A stretch of DNA of 64,000 nucleotides from Paenibacillus sp. S150 (lineage in GTDB: Bacteria > Bacillota > Bacilli > Paenibacillales > Paenibacillaceae). The position numbers and the translations under genes are program-made. Position 1 is the first letter of the stretch. Each line of letters begins with the position of its first letter. The DNA lies in the NCBI RefSeq assembly GCF_019352175.1, contig NZ_JACBYI010000025.1, positions 33,740 through 97,739 on the forward strand, read 5' to 3'. Under the pieces are notes generated by a model that saw nothing but the letters and a program-made list of their open reading frames with translations, was not told where the DNA came from and made no database searches. Positions 1 to 8,069 of this stretch are shown piece after piece.

Positions 1-241
1 CGGGAAAATGCAACAGGCGGCAGCGTGCATTTGTATGCTGCAAGGATTCCGGCAGCCAAGCGAAGCCGTGGAGAAGGGGAGTACAGCCCGCCGGCTGGGG
101 ATTGCGGGTCTGGCCGCGATAGCCGCATAGGCTATGCTGCGCAGGGGTACTTTATGTTCATGATTAACAGGCGGGCCGGAGGGAGAAGGCTGTGCCTTCG
201 CGGACTTCCAGGCGGACCAATCCGCTACAAATAAAAGTTGC
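1..241. other. Upstream flank of xylA, no confident gene
   Basis: A plus-strand frame stays open from the left edge to 234, but it has no ribosome site, an Arg/Gly/Pro-rich composition and no recognisable domain. Another frame running to about 130 is equally featureless; it could be the tail of a gene that begins outside the window. I do not call a gene here. The xylA control region begins after it. Confidence 0.3.
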
Positions 242-246
242 GCAAA

Positions 247-271
247 ACTTTGTTTAACCAATATACAAAGT
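247..271. promoter_or_regulatory. Putative XylR operator of xylA
   Basis: Perfect 7-bp inverted repeat ACTTTGT / ACAAAGT separated by 11 bp. It resembles the xylO operators bound by the ROK repressor XylR in Bacillus, which have a GTTTGTTTAA-like core. The right arm overlaps the candidate -35 box of xylA, the position expected for a repressor. XylR itself is not visible in the window. Confidence 0.6.
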
Positions 272-290
272 CAAAAAGATGTGTTAAGAT
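262..290 (+). promoter_or_regulatory. xylA sigma-A promoter
   Basis: TATACA (262-267), a 17-bp spacer, then TAAGAT (285-290) preceded by an extended TG at 282-283. It lies between the operator-like palindrome and the cre site and directs transcription into xylA. Confidence 0.5.
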
Positions 291-295
291 GGTGC

Positions 296-309
296 TGTAA
301 ACGCTTGCG
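296..309. promoter_or_regulatory. cre (CcpA) site of xylA
   Basis: TGTAAACGCTTGCG matches the catabolite-response consensus TGWAARCGYTWNCW at 13 of 14 positions. It sits at the expected transcription start, just below the -10 box, so CcpA binding would block initiation when a preferred sugar is present. Confidence 0.75.
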
Positions 310-341
310 GGCGAAGCAAAATATCGAGGAGGATTTCACAA

Positions 342-1661
342 ATGGCTTATTTTGAAACAGTGGGCAAGGTCTCTTACGAGGGAAGCCGTTCCACCAACCC
401 TTATGCATTCAAATTCTACAATCCGAAAGAAATCGTAGCCGGCAAAACCATGGAGGAGCATCTGAAGTTTGCAATGGCTTATTGGCATACCTTAACAGCC
501 GGCGGCTCCGATCCGTTCGGCGCTGAAACTGCAGTCCGCGCTTGGGATAAGCTGGGCGCCCTGGACAAGGCAAAGGCCCGTGCGGAAGCCGCTTTTGAAT
601 TCATGGAAAAGATGGACCTGCCGTACTATTGCTTCCACGATGTGGATATCGCCCCGGAAGGCGCATCTTTGCGTGAATTTTACAGCAATATCGACACTAT
701 CACAGACATCCTTGAACAAGGCATGAAAGCCTCCGGCAAAAAATTGCTCTGGAACACAGCCAATATGTTCACCAACCCGCGCTATATGCACGGTGCCGGC
801 TCCACCTGCAACGCCGATGTGTACGCACACGCAGCTGCACAGGTGAAGAAAGGTCTGGAGGTGGGTAAACGCCTGGGCGCTCAAAACTATGTATTCTGGG
901 GCGGCCGCGAAGGCTATGAAACGCTGCTGAATACAGATATGGGCCTTGAGCAGGACAACATCGCACGCCTGTTCAGCATGGCTGTGGATTACGCTAAGGA
1001 AATCGGCTTCGACGGACAGTTCCTGATTGAACCCAAACCGAAAGAGCCTACCAAGCACCAATACGACTTCGACGCGGCAACAACCATTGCGTTCCTGCAG
1101 AAATACAACCTCGACAAACAGTTCAAGCTGAACCTTGAGGCGAACCATGCGACACTTGCCGGCCATACTTTTGAGCATGAGCTGCGCGTAGCCCGCATCA
1201 ACGGTATGCTGGGATCTCTGGATGCGAACCAGGGCGATCCGCTGCTCGGCTGGGATACGGATGAATTCCCTGCAAGCATTTACGACGCTACCCTGACGCT
1301 GTATGAAGTGCTGAAGAACGATGGACTCGGCAAAGGCGGAATCAACTTCGACTCCAAGGTTCGCCGTCCATCCTTCGAGCCTGAGGATCTGTTCCTGGCG
1401 CACATCTCCGGTATGGATATTTATGCCAAAGGCCTGAAGGTTGCCGCCAAGCTGCTTGAAGACCGCGTATTTGAAAACTTCATCGACAAACGCTACAGCA
1501 GCTTCACTGAAGGCGTTGGCGCTGACATCGTATCCGGCAAAGCTACTCTGGCTTCGCTGGCTGACTACGCGCTGAACAATGAGAGTCCGCGCAAGAATGA
1601 GTCCGGACGCCAGGAACTGCTAAGAGCTACTTTGAACCAATACATCCTTGCCGAGCAATAA
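342..1661 (+). CDS. xylA: Xylose isomerase
   Basis: Converts D-xylose to D-xylulose in the cytoplasm, the first step of isomerase-type xylose catabolism. The 439-residue length is typical of the long class II enzymes. The active-site histidine is in the CFHDVDIAPEG segment (about residue 101), and the metal and substrate ligands lie in the LIEPKPKEPTKHQYD segment (about 229-243) and in LDANQGD. ATG 342 follows a GAGGAGG ribosome site by 9 bases. The gene is preceded by an XylR-like operator and a cre site and followed by a terminator, then xylB. Expression should be xylose-induced and catabolite-repressed. Nothing appears truncated. Confidence 0.97.
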   Translation: MAYFETVGKVSYEGSRSTNPYAFKFYNPKEIVAGKTMEEHLKFAMAYWHTLTAGGSDPFGAETAVRAWDKLGALDKAKARAEAAFEFMEKMDLPYYCFHDVDIAPEGASLREFYSNIDTITDILEQGMKASGKKLLWNTANMFTNPRYMHGAGSTCNADVYAHAAAQVKKGLEVGKRLGAQNYVFWGGREGYETLLNTDMGLEQDNIARLFSMAVDYAKEIGFDGQFLIEPKPKEPTKHQYDFDAATTIAFLQKYNLDKQFKLNLEANHATLAGHTFEHELRVARINGMLGSLDANQGDPLLGWDTDEFPASIYDATLTLYEVLKNDGLGKGGINFDSKVRRPSFEPEDLFLAHISGMDIYAKGLKVAAKLLEDRVFENFIDKRYSSFTEGVGADIVSGKATLASLADYALNNESPRKNESGRQELLRATLNQYILAEQ

Positions 1662-1712
1662 GAGAAGCGGGACCAAGAGCTGCATTATTTTGCCTGAACT
1701 ACTAACGCAACG

Positions 1713-1751
1713 GGGGTTGCTGAAGAGAGCATTCTTCGGCAGCCCCTTTTT
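1713..1751 (+). terminator. Terminator after xylA
   Basis: A GC-rich stem of about 14 bp with a few G-U pairs (GGGGTTGCTGAAGA / TCTTCGGCAGCCCC) is followed by five T. It separates xylA from xylB, so xylB depends on read-through or its own promoter. Confidence 0.8.
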
Positions 1752-1812
1752 GTCAAAGCCCAATAAGTGCCGCTTATTCTTAACTTTTCAGGATCTATTG
1801 TTGCCTTGCCAT

Positions 1813-1877
1813 GCTTACGAAGCGAGTTTTGCTTGAAGTGGATACGTGGAGCAGAAGCTCGCAAAACTTTTAGGAGG
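1813..1877 (+). promoter_or_regulatory. Structured leader of xylB (copy shared with gatB)
   Basis: The ~65 bp before the xylB ribosome site contain AGTTTTGC (1825-1832) and its complement GCAAAACT (1861-1868), with a small AAGC/GCTT hairpin around the first arm. The 3' arm ends just before the AGGAGG. A closely similar sequence with the same layout precedes gatB at 55530-55594, so this is a dispersed leader element, probably acting at RNA level. Confidence 0.5.
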
Positions 1878-1883
1878 ATAAAT

Positions 1884-3380
1884 ATGAACTATGTAATCGG
1901 TGTCGATCTCGGAACCAGTGCAGTGAAGACTGTACTGGTCGATCCCCAGGGCAAGGTGGCTTACGAGCACTCTGAAGCTTATCCGCTCAGCAGACCCCAG
2001 CCGAACTGGAGCGAGCAGAATCCGGAGGATTGGGTTAAAGGAACGATCGTCAGCCTGAAGCGCCTGATGGAGGCATCCGGTGCAGCTCCGTCACAAGTGG
2101 ATGGAATCAGCTTCTCCGGGCAAATGCATGGGCTTGTACTCGTTGACGGCGGAGGAAAGGCTCTGCGTCCGGCTATCCTGTGGAATGATACACGCACTAC
2201 CGCCCAGTGCCGTAAGATTGAGAAGACGCTTGGCGGCAAGCTGATCGAAATCGCCAGAAACCGGGCGCTGGAAGGCTTCACGCTTCCGAAGATTCTGTGG
2301 GTTCAGGAGAACGAGCCAGAGGTATTGGCGCAGGCTGAGCTGTTCCTTCTGCCGAAGGATTATGTGCGTTACCGCCTGACCGGAGATTATGCGATGGACT
2401 ACTCCGACGCGGCCGGAACCCTGCTGCTCGACGTAGGCTCCAAGCAGTGGAGTCCGGAGATAGCCGAAGCGTTCAAGCTGCCGCTCTCCCTCTGCCCAAG
2501 ACTTGTCGAATCCTTCGAGCAGACCGGAGCCCTGCTTCCGGAGATAGCCGAAGCTTCCGGATTGCTGCCGTCCACCAAGGTGTTCGCCGGCGGTGCGGAC
2601 AATGCCTGCGGCGCGCTGGGTGCCGGAATTCTGGGTGAAGGCCGGACGATGTGCAGTATCGGAACTTCCGGAGTGGTGCTGTCTTACGAGAGCAATAAGG
2701 ATCTGAATCTCGAAGGCAAAGTCCATTTCTTCAACCACGGGGAGAAGGACGCTTATTATATCATGGGGGTTACACTTGCTGCGGGCCACAGCCTTACCTG
2801 GTTCAAGGAAACCTTTGCCGGTGAAAAAAGCTTTGATGAGCTGCTTCAAGGAGTGGATTCCGTTCCCGCCGGCAGCGGCGGCCTGCTGTTCACACCTTAT
2901 ATCAGCGGTGAACGCACCCCGCATCCCGATCCGAATATCCGCGGCAGCTTCATCGGCATGGATTCCGGCCATACCTTGGCCCATTTCACCCGCTCGGTGC
3001 TGGAAGGGATTACGTTCTCGCTGCGCGAATCCATTGATATCGTGCGTGATTCCGGCAAGGAAATTACCGAGATTGTTGCGATTGGCGGCGGGGCGAAGAA
3101 TGAAGCCTGGCTGCAGATGCAGGCGGATATTTTCAATGCCTCGATCATCAAGCTGGAGAGCGAGCAGGGACCTGCAATGGGTGCCGCAATGCTGGCGGCT
3201 TATGGCAGCGGATGGTTTGCTTCGCTGGGCAAATGCGCAGACGCCTTCATCCGAGCGGCGGAAGTCTACAGACCCAATGCGCAGCAGGCGGCAATCTATG
3301 ACGGGCTGTTTGGATTGTACCGGGAAGTATATAGCCAAACACGTGCTTTAAATGATAAACTGGCGGAATACCGTAAATAG
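1884..3380 (+). CDS. xylB: Xylulokinase
   Basis: FGGY-family sugar kinase that phosphorylates D-xylulose to xylulose 5-phosphate for the pentose phosphate pathway. The 498-residue protein begins with the ATP-site motif GVDLGTSAVKTVLVD, has the xylulokinase GQMHGLV segment near residue 80, and the second FGGY signature GGGAKNEAWLQMQADIF near 400. The frame is open further upstream, but ATG 1884 has a perfect AGGAGG 6 bases before it and gives the family N-terminus. It follows xylA behind a terminator and a structured leader element. Co-regulation with xylA is likely but no second cre site was seen. Confidence 0.95.
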   Translation: MNYVIGVDLGTSAVKTVLVDPQGKVAYEHSEAYPLSRPQPNWSEQNPEDWVKGTIVSLKRLMEASGAAPSQVDGISFSGQMHGLVLVDGGGKALRPAILWNDTRTTAQCRKIEKTLGGKLIEIARNRALEGFTLPKILWVQENEPEVLAQAELFLLPKDYVRYRLTGDYAMDYSDAAGTLLLDVGSKQWSPEIAEAFKLPLSLCPRLVESFEQTGALLPEIAEASGLLPSTKVFAGGADNACGALGAGILGEGRTMCSIGTSGVVLSYESNKDLNLEGKVHFFNHGEKDAYYIMGVTLAAGHSLTWFKETFAGEKSFDELLQGVDSVPAGSGGLLFTPYISGERTPHPDPNIRGSFIGMDSGHTLAHFTRSVLEGITFSLRESIDIVRDSGKEITEIVAIGGGAKNEAWLQMQADIFNASIIKLESEQGPAMGAAMLAAYGSGWFASLGKCADAFIRAAEVYRPNAQQAAIYDGLFGLYREVYSQTRALNDKLAEYRK

Positions 3381-3419
3381 TCAGAGCCTGGGCAAGCTCG
3401 GGCCTACATCTTGGAATTG

Positions 3420-3445
3420 CCGGGAGGGCGGCAGAGGCCTCCCGG
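3420..3445. terminator. Hairpin after xylB
   Basis: CCGGGAGG (3420-3427) pairs with CCTCCCGG (3438-3445). There is no clear T-tract, so it may be a weak terminator or an mRNA boundary between xylB and the next gene. Confidence 0.35.
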
Positions 3446-3470
3446 GATTCTGCCTTAGGGGTTGACCACA

Positions 3471-5012
3471 TTGATAAAAGTGCTGATTGTAGATGACGAG
3501 CCCAAGCTGCGGGAAGGGATGAGCACGCTGATTCCGTGGGAGGACCACGGCTATACCGTAGCCGCGACAGCTGCAAGCGGCTTGGAAGCGCTTGATAAAT
3601 TCCGTGAGCATGCACCCAAGCTGATTATTGCGGATATCCGCATGCCGGGTATGGATGGCTTGGAGCTGATTGGCGAACTGCGTAAAGAAAACGCTGACTG
3701 TCATGTGCTGATCCTCAGCGGCTATGCGGATTTCGAATATGCCAAACGGGCAATTTCTTTTCACATTGACGGATATTTGCTTAAGCCGGTTGATGAGGAT
3801 GAGCTGATCTCCTATTTGCAGGAGCTCCGCGAAACGATAATCCAAGAGGAACGCGTGAGCGAATGGCAGAACATGGAGTTTGTGCGAAGTGAGGATATCC
3901 TGTTTCGCCACCTGCTTCAGCCCCAGGAGGACGAAGCCGTCAGAGCCGGGGCCGCTGCGGAGCTTGGCCTGGAAGGACAAGCCTGCGAGGTTGTGCTGCT
4001 GGAGCTCAAGGGTCTGCTTAAGGGCGGAGATTCGCGGGAAGAGCAGGTCAGAAGTGAACTGGAGCGGCAGTGGCAGCCGGATAACGGATTAATATTCTCG
4101 CTGCCGCCTTATATAGGTATCCTGCTGAAGGAACCGCTGAAGGACGAAACCGGCCGGTCCGCTTTATGGCGGAAGCTGAATGGAATCATCGCCGGGCAAG
4201 AGCTGGAATTCCGCGCCGCGGCCGGAGGGCCTGCAGCGGGGCCGGAAGAGGTATCCCGGTCTTTTACAGCGGCCGGCGAGCTGCTGGGGGAGGCTTTTTT
4301 TGGCCGGAAGGACATCATTCTGAGCGGAGCGCCGGATGAGTGGGCCGAGCCTGAGCAGGAATCCGGGGAGGAGCCGGACCCCGAACGCGATGTGGAAATC
4401 CAGCTGCTGCTGGCGATTGAAACCGGAAGCAATGAGGCAATTGCCATGCTGGTCGGGCAAATTATCCGCAAGCTGGTTGCAGCAAAGCGCGACGAAATCT
4501 ACATCAAGGATAATCTGATGCGGATCGTAAGCAGCACCATCGCCCGTCTGGAAGCGGCTAACCCGGATATCCGTCCGTTCATACTGAGTCATGCAGCCCC
4601 TATAAGTGAAGTGTACGGCAGCGATTATCTCAGTGATGTCCAGACGCTGGTTGCAGACTATATGGAGCAGATTTCCAGGCAGATGAACAGCGGCGGACGC
4701 GGGGATGAGATCAAACGGATTACCGATCTGATCCAGCGCCGCTACAATGAGAACCTGAAGCTGGGATCGCTTGCGGAAGTTTTTAACTATAACAGTGCTT
4801 ATTTGGGCAAAATGTTCAAGAACCAGGTGGGTGAGCATTTTAATACTTATCTGGACAAGGTAAGAATCGAGAAGGCCAAGCAGTTTTTGAACCAGGGCAT
4901 GAAGGTGTACGAGGTTGCCGAAAGAGTCGGCTATATGAATTCGGATTATTTCAATGCCAAATTCCGCAAATATGTCGGTGTGTCTCCAACCGCGTTCCGC
5001 AAGGAGCAATAA
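3471..5012 (+). CDS. YesN-like response regulator, AraC-type output
   Basis: Cytoplasmic response regulator of a two-component system, presumably phosphorylated by the kinase encoded next. The receiver domain spans about residues 1-120 (IKVLIVDDEP start, phospho-acceptor Asp in IIADIRMPG, conserved Lys in LLKPVDED). A long linker follows, and an AraC/XylS helix-turn-helix occupies the last ~100 residues, ending in the typical VGVSPTAFRKEQ. I prefer TTG 3471, nine bases after AGGGG; a TTG at 3462 is too close to it. Family members of this architecture in Paenibacillus and Bacillus control neighbouring carbohydrate importers, here the LplB/YtcP/LplA-like set. The middle region (about 150-300) is not recognised. 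Confidence 0.9.
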   Translation: MIKVLIVDDEPKLREGMSTLIPWEDHGYTVAATAASGLEALDKFREHAPKLIIADIRMPGMDGLELIGELRKENADCHVLILSGYADFEYAKRAISFHIDGYLLKPVDEDELISYLQELRETIIQEERVSEWQNMEFVRSEDILFRHLLQPQEDEAVRAGAAAELGLEGQACEVVLLELKGLLKGGDSREEQVRSELERQWQPDNGLIFSLPPYIGILLKEPLKDETGRSALWRKLNGIIAGQELEFRAAAGGPAAGPEEVSRSFTAAGELLGEAFFGRKDIILSGAPDEWAEPEQESGEEPDPERDVEIQLLLAIETGSNEAIAMLVGQIIRKLVAAKRDEIYIKDNLMRIVSSTIARLEAANPDIRPFILSHAAPISEVYGSDYLSDVQTLVADYMEQISRQMNSGGRGDEIKRITDLIQRRYNENLKLGSLAEVFNYNSAYLGKMFKNQVGEHFNTYLDKVRIEKAKQFLNQGMKVYEVAERVGYMNSDYFNAKFRKYVGVSPTAFRKEQ

Positions 5013-5064
5013 TTGGGGGCTGCTGAAATCAATTATATATCTGTATAATAGACGATTATGAGGT

Positions 5065-5110
5065 ACAGGCTGTTCCCGCGCTGCAGCAGATGCGGGGAAC
5101 AGCCTGTTTC
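5065..5110 (+). terminator. Hairpin between regulator and kinase genes
   Basis: Long stem ACAGGCTGTTCCCGC (5065-5079) / GCGGGGAACAGCCTGT (5092-5107) with one bulged G, followed by TTTCTC. Likely a terminator or attenuator that separates the two genes of the signalling pair. Confidence 0.7.
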
Positions 5111-5161
5111 TCCATGATTCAAGCTCAAGCATAGGGAGGAGGAACTGCTATAAAAAAACTG

Positions 5162-6955
5162 GTGCGTATGATCAACAATATGAAGCTGAAGTACAAGCTG
5201 ATTTTTTTCTACATCATTGTGGTGATGATCCCCGTTCTGATTGTTGGGATTATCCTGACCAGCTATTTCCGGGGAACGGCCTTGACCAGAGCCATTGAAC
5301 AGGCAACGAACAATGTCGAAAAGATCAAGAGCCAAATGATCACCAAGCTGCGGGTCCCGACGGATATTTCAAATCTGCTGTATTTTGACGATAATCTGAA
5401 GCAGCTCGTAAACACGCGTTACACCAATATATTGGATGTTACGAAGGCCTACTTGAACTATAAGGATTTCCAGAACTACATCCTGCAGTACCGCGAGTTG
5501 TCCAATATCCGCTTCTTTATCGACAATCCAACGCTGGTGGATAACATGTCGGTAATTCCTCTGGACCCTGTCATTGAGTCCCGTCCCTGGTTCCGCACGG
5601 TTATGCAGAGCAAAAACATTTATTGGCTGTATATCCCCGACAAAGAGAGCTATCCTATCAGTGAGAAGGGAACGATCAAGAAGCTCAGTCTGATCCGCCA
5701 GGTTTCCTATCCGGAATATAATAGAACCGGTGTATTAATGGTGCAGGTAAGCCAGTCCGAGTTGAACGGAATGCTGTATCAGGAACCGTTTGAGACCATT
5801 ATTACAGATGAGCAGGGGTATATTGTCGCTGCCAAGAATCCCGGGCTGGTGGGCAGTACGCTGGATGCCTTTGATATCGGGATGGACCTGTCAAAGACAA
5901 CCAAGGATGTCTTACGGACAACGGTAAAGGGCAAGAACTCCTTTGTCATCGTCGATGAGCTGACTCCGCAGCTGAGCGTAAGCAAGCTGAAGGTCATCTC
6001 TGTATTTGAGACCGGCAGTATTCTGAGCTCCGCCAACAAGGTAAGCATGCTGGGCCTGCTTATAATCATGGGCGTTTTGCTGATTGCATTAGTGCTCGTA
6101 TACACGATTTCTTTTCTCACGACTAACCGGCTGCTCCGCCTCAGCAGACAGCTGAATCAAGTGGCGCTGGGAAACCTGAATGTGGTGTCCCAAATTGACG
6201 GGACCGACGAGATTGGCCAGCTGTCGCGGCAGTTCAACTATATGGTGAGCAGTATAAACCAGCTAATCGCCCAGGTTGTGGAGAGCAATGAAAAAAACAA
6301 TGCACTTGAGATTGCCCAAAGGGAAATCAAGCTGAAGATGATGGCCAGCCAGATTAACCCGCATTTTCTGTTCAATGCCCTGGAATCGATCCGGATGAAT
6401 GCCCACCTTAAGGGTGAGAAGGAAATTGCCAACATCGTCCGGCTGCTCGGCAAGCTGATGCGCAAGAATCTGGAGGTGGGCAGAGAGAAGGCTCCGATGA
6501 AGGAGGAAATAGAAATGATCCGCTCCTATCTTGAAATTCAAAAATTCCGGTATGAAGAGCGGCTGGAGTATATGCTTGATTGCGATCCCCGGGCCTTTGA
6601 CATTCTGATTCCGCCGCTGATCATTCAGCCTTTGGTCGAAAATTCAGTGGTGCACGGATTGGAAAATAAGGAAGGCACCGTCCATGTAAGCATCAGTGTG
6701 GCGGTAAGGGAAGAAGTGCTTGAAATCTGCGTAGAGGATGACGGTATCGGCATTTCCGGGGAGAAACTGGCTGAGATCGTCAAGGTGATCAGCAAGGCGG
6801 ACGAAGAGCAGCGGAGCCGTATCGGTCTGCGGAATGTGCATCAAAGGCTTACCCTGTATTACGGGGAGGAGCATGGCCTGAAGATCAGCAGTGAAGCGGG
6901 TGCGGGTACACGGATTTGCTTCACCATTCCCAAAGACCATGATTTCAGAACGTAA
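5162..6955 (+). CDS. YesM-like sensor histidine kinase
   Basis: Membrane sensor kinase paired with the AraC-type regulator upstream. A first membrane helix lies near residues 12-35, an extracellular sensing region to about 295, a second helix near 295-320, then HAMP, a His_kinase domain with the phospho-histidine in QINPHFLFNALESI, and a C-terminal HATPase with NSVVHGLENK and DDGIGI motifs. The start is unclear: GTG 5162 and ATG 5168 are far (19 and 25 bases) from the only good ribosome site, GGGAGGAGG at 5134-5142. An in-frame ATA at 5150 has ideal 7-base spacing and would add the residues KKL expected at such N-termini. It likely senses an oligosaccharide, by analogy with the family; the ligand cannot be read from sequence. 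Confidence 0.92.
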   Translation: MRMINNMKLKYKLIFFYIIVVMIPVLIVGIILTSYFRGTALTRAIEQATNNVEKIKSQMITKLRVPTDISNLLYFDDNLKQLVNTRYTNILDVTKAYLNYKDFQNYILQYRELSNIRFFIDNPTLVDNMSVIPLDPVIESRPWFRTVMQSKNIYWLYIPDKESYPISEKGTIKKLSLIRQVSYPEYNRTGVLMVQVSQSELNGMLYQEPFETIITDEQGYIVAAKNPGLVGSTLDAFDIGMDLSKTTKDVLRTTVKGKNSFVIVDELTPQLSVSKLKVISVFETGSILSSANKVSMLGLLIIMGVLLIALVLVYTISFLTTNRLLRLSRQLNQVALGNLNVVSQIDGTDEIGQLSRQFNYMVSSINQLIAQVVESNEKNNALEIAQREIKLKMMASQINPHFLFNALESIRMNAHLKGEKEIANIVRLLGKLMRKNLEVGREKAPMKEEIEMIRSYLEIQKFRYEERLEYMLDCDPRAFDILIPPLIIQPLVENSVVHGLENKEGTVHVSISVAVREEVLEICVEDDGIGISGEKLAEIVKVISKADEEQRSRIGLRNVHQRLTLYYGEEHGLKISSEAGAGTRICFTIPKDHDFRT

Positions 6956-7074
6956 AGCTTGTCCCGCCGAATAATGTCTAATTTTCATATGATTTTACGT
7001 TAAATCTGTCGGGTATCCGCTTTCAAAAGCCTGGGGTATGATATGAATATAAAAACGAAGGGGGAATAATAAAC

Positions 7075-8055
7075 GTGAAAGCGCTCACGGATAAAGGTGT
7101 TACAGTCAATGAAAGCGTAACCCCCACCCCACCTACGAAGAGGAAAAGTGGATTTTGGAGTAGTGTACTGCAGCAAAAGTACTTGTATCTGATGTCTATT
7201 CCTTTCGTGATCTGGGTATTTATTTTCAGCTATGTACCCTTGTGGGGATGGACAATGGCATTTCAAAATTATAAACCGGCCAAGTCCTTTGGCGACCAGA
7301 AATGGGTAGGCTTAGCCAACTTCAAGGAGCTTTTTCATGATGAACGTTTCTATCTTGTGCTAAGAAATACGCTCGCGATGAGCGGATTGGGACTGGTGTT
7401 CGGCTTCATTGTTCCGATTATGTTCGCGGTGTTGCTCAACGAGCTGCGGGGGAATGCTTTTAAGCGGACCGTTCAAACGGTATCTTATCTCCCTCACTTT
7501 GTGTCCTGGGTCGTCGTCGCCGGGATTGTCTCGAAGACACTCTCCATCGACGGAGGCATCGTCAATGAAATTCTGTTGTGGCTTAATGTCATAGATGAAC
7601 CGATTCAGTTCATGGCCCAGGCCAAATGGTTCTGGGGAATTGTAACCGTCTCGGATCTGTGGAAGGAAACCGGATGGAACGCAATTATATATTTGGCGGC
7701 CATTACAGGTATTGACAAAGAGCTCTACGAAGCCGCAAAAGTGGACGGAGCGGGAAGAATCAAGCAAATGTTCAATATTACCCTGCCGGGTATCCGCACA
7801 ACCATCATGGTGCTTCTGATCATGTCCATCGGCCACCTGATCGGCATCGGCTTTGAGAAGCAGTTTCAGCTGGGCAACAACCTCGTAACCGATTATTCGG
7901 AAGTGCTGGATTTGTATGCGCTTAAGTACGGGATTCAAATAGGGCGTTTCTCTTATGGTACTGCGATCAGCATGTTTACTTCTGTAGTGAGTGTAATTCT
8001 GCTGCTCTTGGCTAACGGTGTAATGAAGAAGGTCACTAAAGAAAGCATCATGTAG
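7075..8055 (+). CDS. LplB-type sugar ABC transporter permease
   Basis: Inner-membrane permease of a CUT1-type oligosaccharide importer. The 326-residue protein has about six hydrophobic segments and the permease EAA motif, YEAAKVDGAGRIKQMFNITLPGI (about residues 221-243), which docks the shared ATPase. GTG 7075 follows GGGGGAATAATAAAC. A cre-like palindrome covers the first codons. It lies 14 bases before the second permease gene and belongs with the lipoprotein at 9175. No ATPase gene is present locally; such systems usually use a shared MsmX-type ATPase encoded elsewhere. Confidence 0.93.
   Translation: MKALTDKGVTVNESVTPTPPTKRKSGFWSSVLQQKYLYLMSIPFVIWVFIFSYVPLWGWTMAFQNYKPAKSFGDQKWVGLANFKELFHDERFYLVLRNTLAMSGLGLVFGFIVPIMFAVLLNELRGNAFKRTVQTVSYLPHFVSWVVVAGIVSKTLSIDGGIVNEILLWLNVIDEPIQFMAQAKWFWGIVTVSDLWKETGWNAIIYLAAITGIDKELYEAAKVDGAGRIKQMFNITLPGIRTTIMVLLIMSIGHLIGIGFEKQFQLGNNLVTDYSEVLDLYALKYGIQIGRFSYGTAISMFTSVVSVILLLLANGVMKKVTKESIM
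7076..7089. promoter_or_regulatory. cre-like site over the lplB-type start codon
   Basis: TGAAAGCGCTCACG fits TGNNARCGYTNNCA at all positions but the last, and forms the larger palindrome CGTGA-N5-TCACG. It covers the start codon, so CcpA could act as a roadblock. Confidence 0.55.
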
Positions 8056-8069
8056 GGGGAGGGATAGAA

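Noticed and set aside
25..234. A 69-codon plus-strand frame at the left edge
   Set aside because: No ribosome site, biased Arg/Gly/Pro composition and no homologous feature; likely chance.
492..1403. A 303-codon frame opposite xylA
   Set aside because: Codon shadow of a highly conserved gene; no ribosome site or family match.
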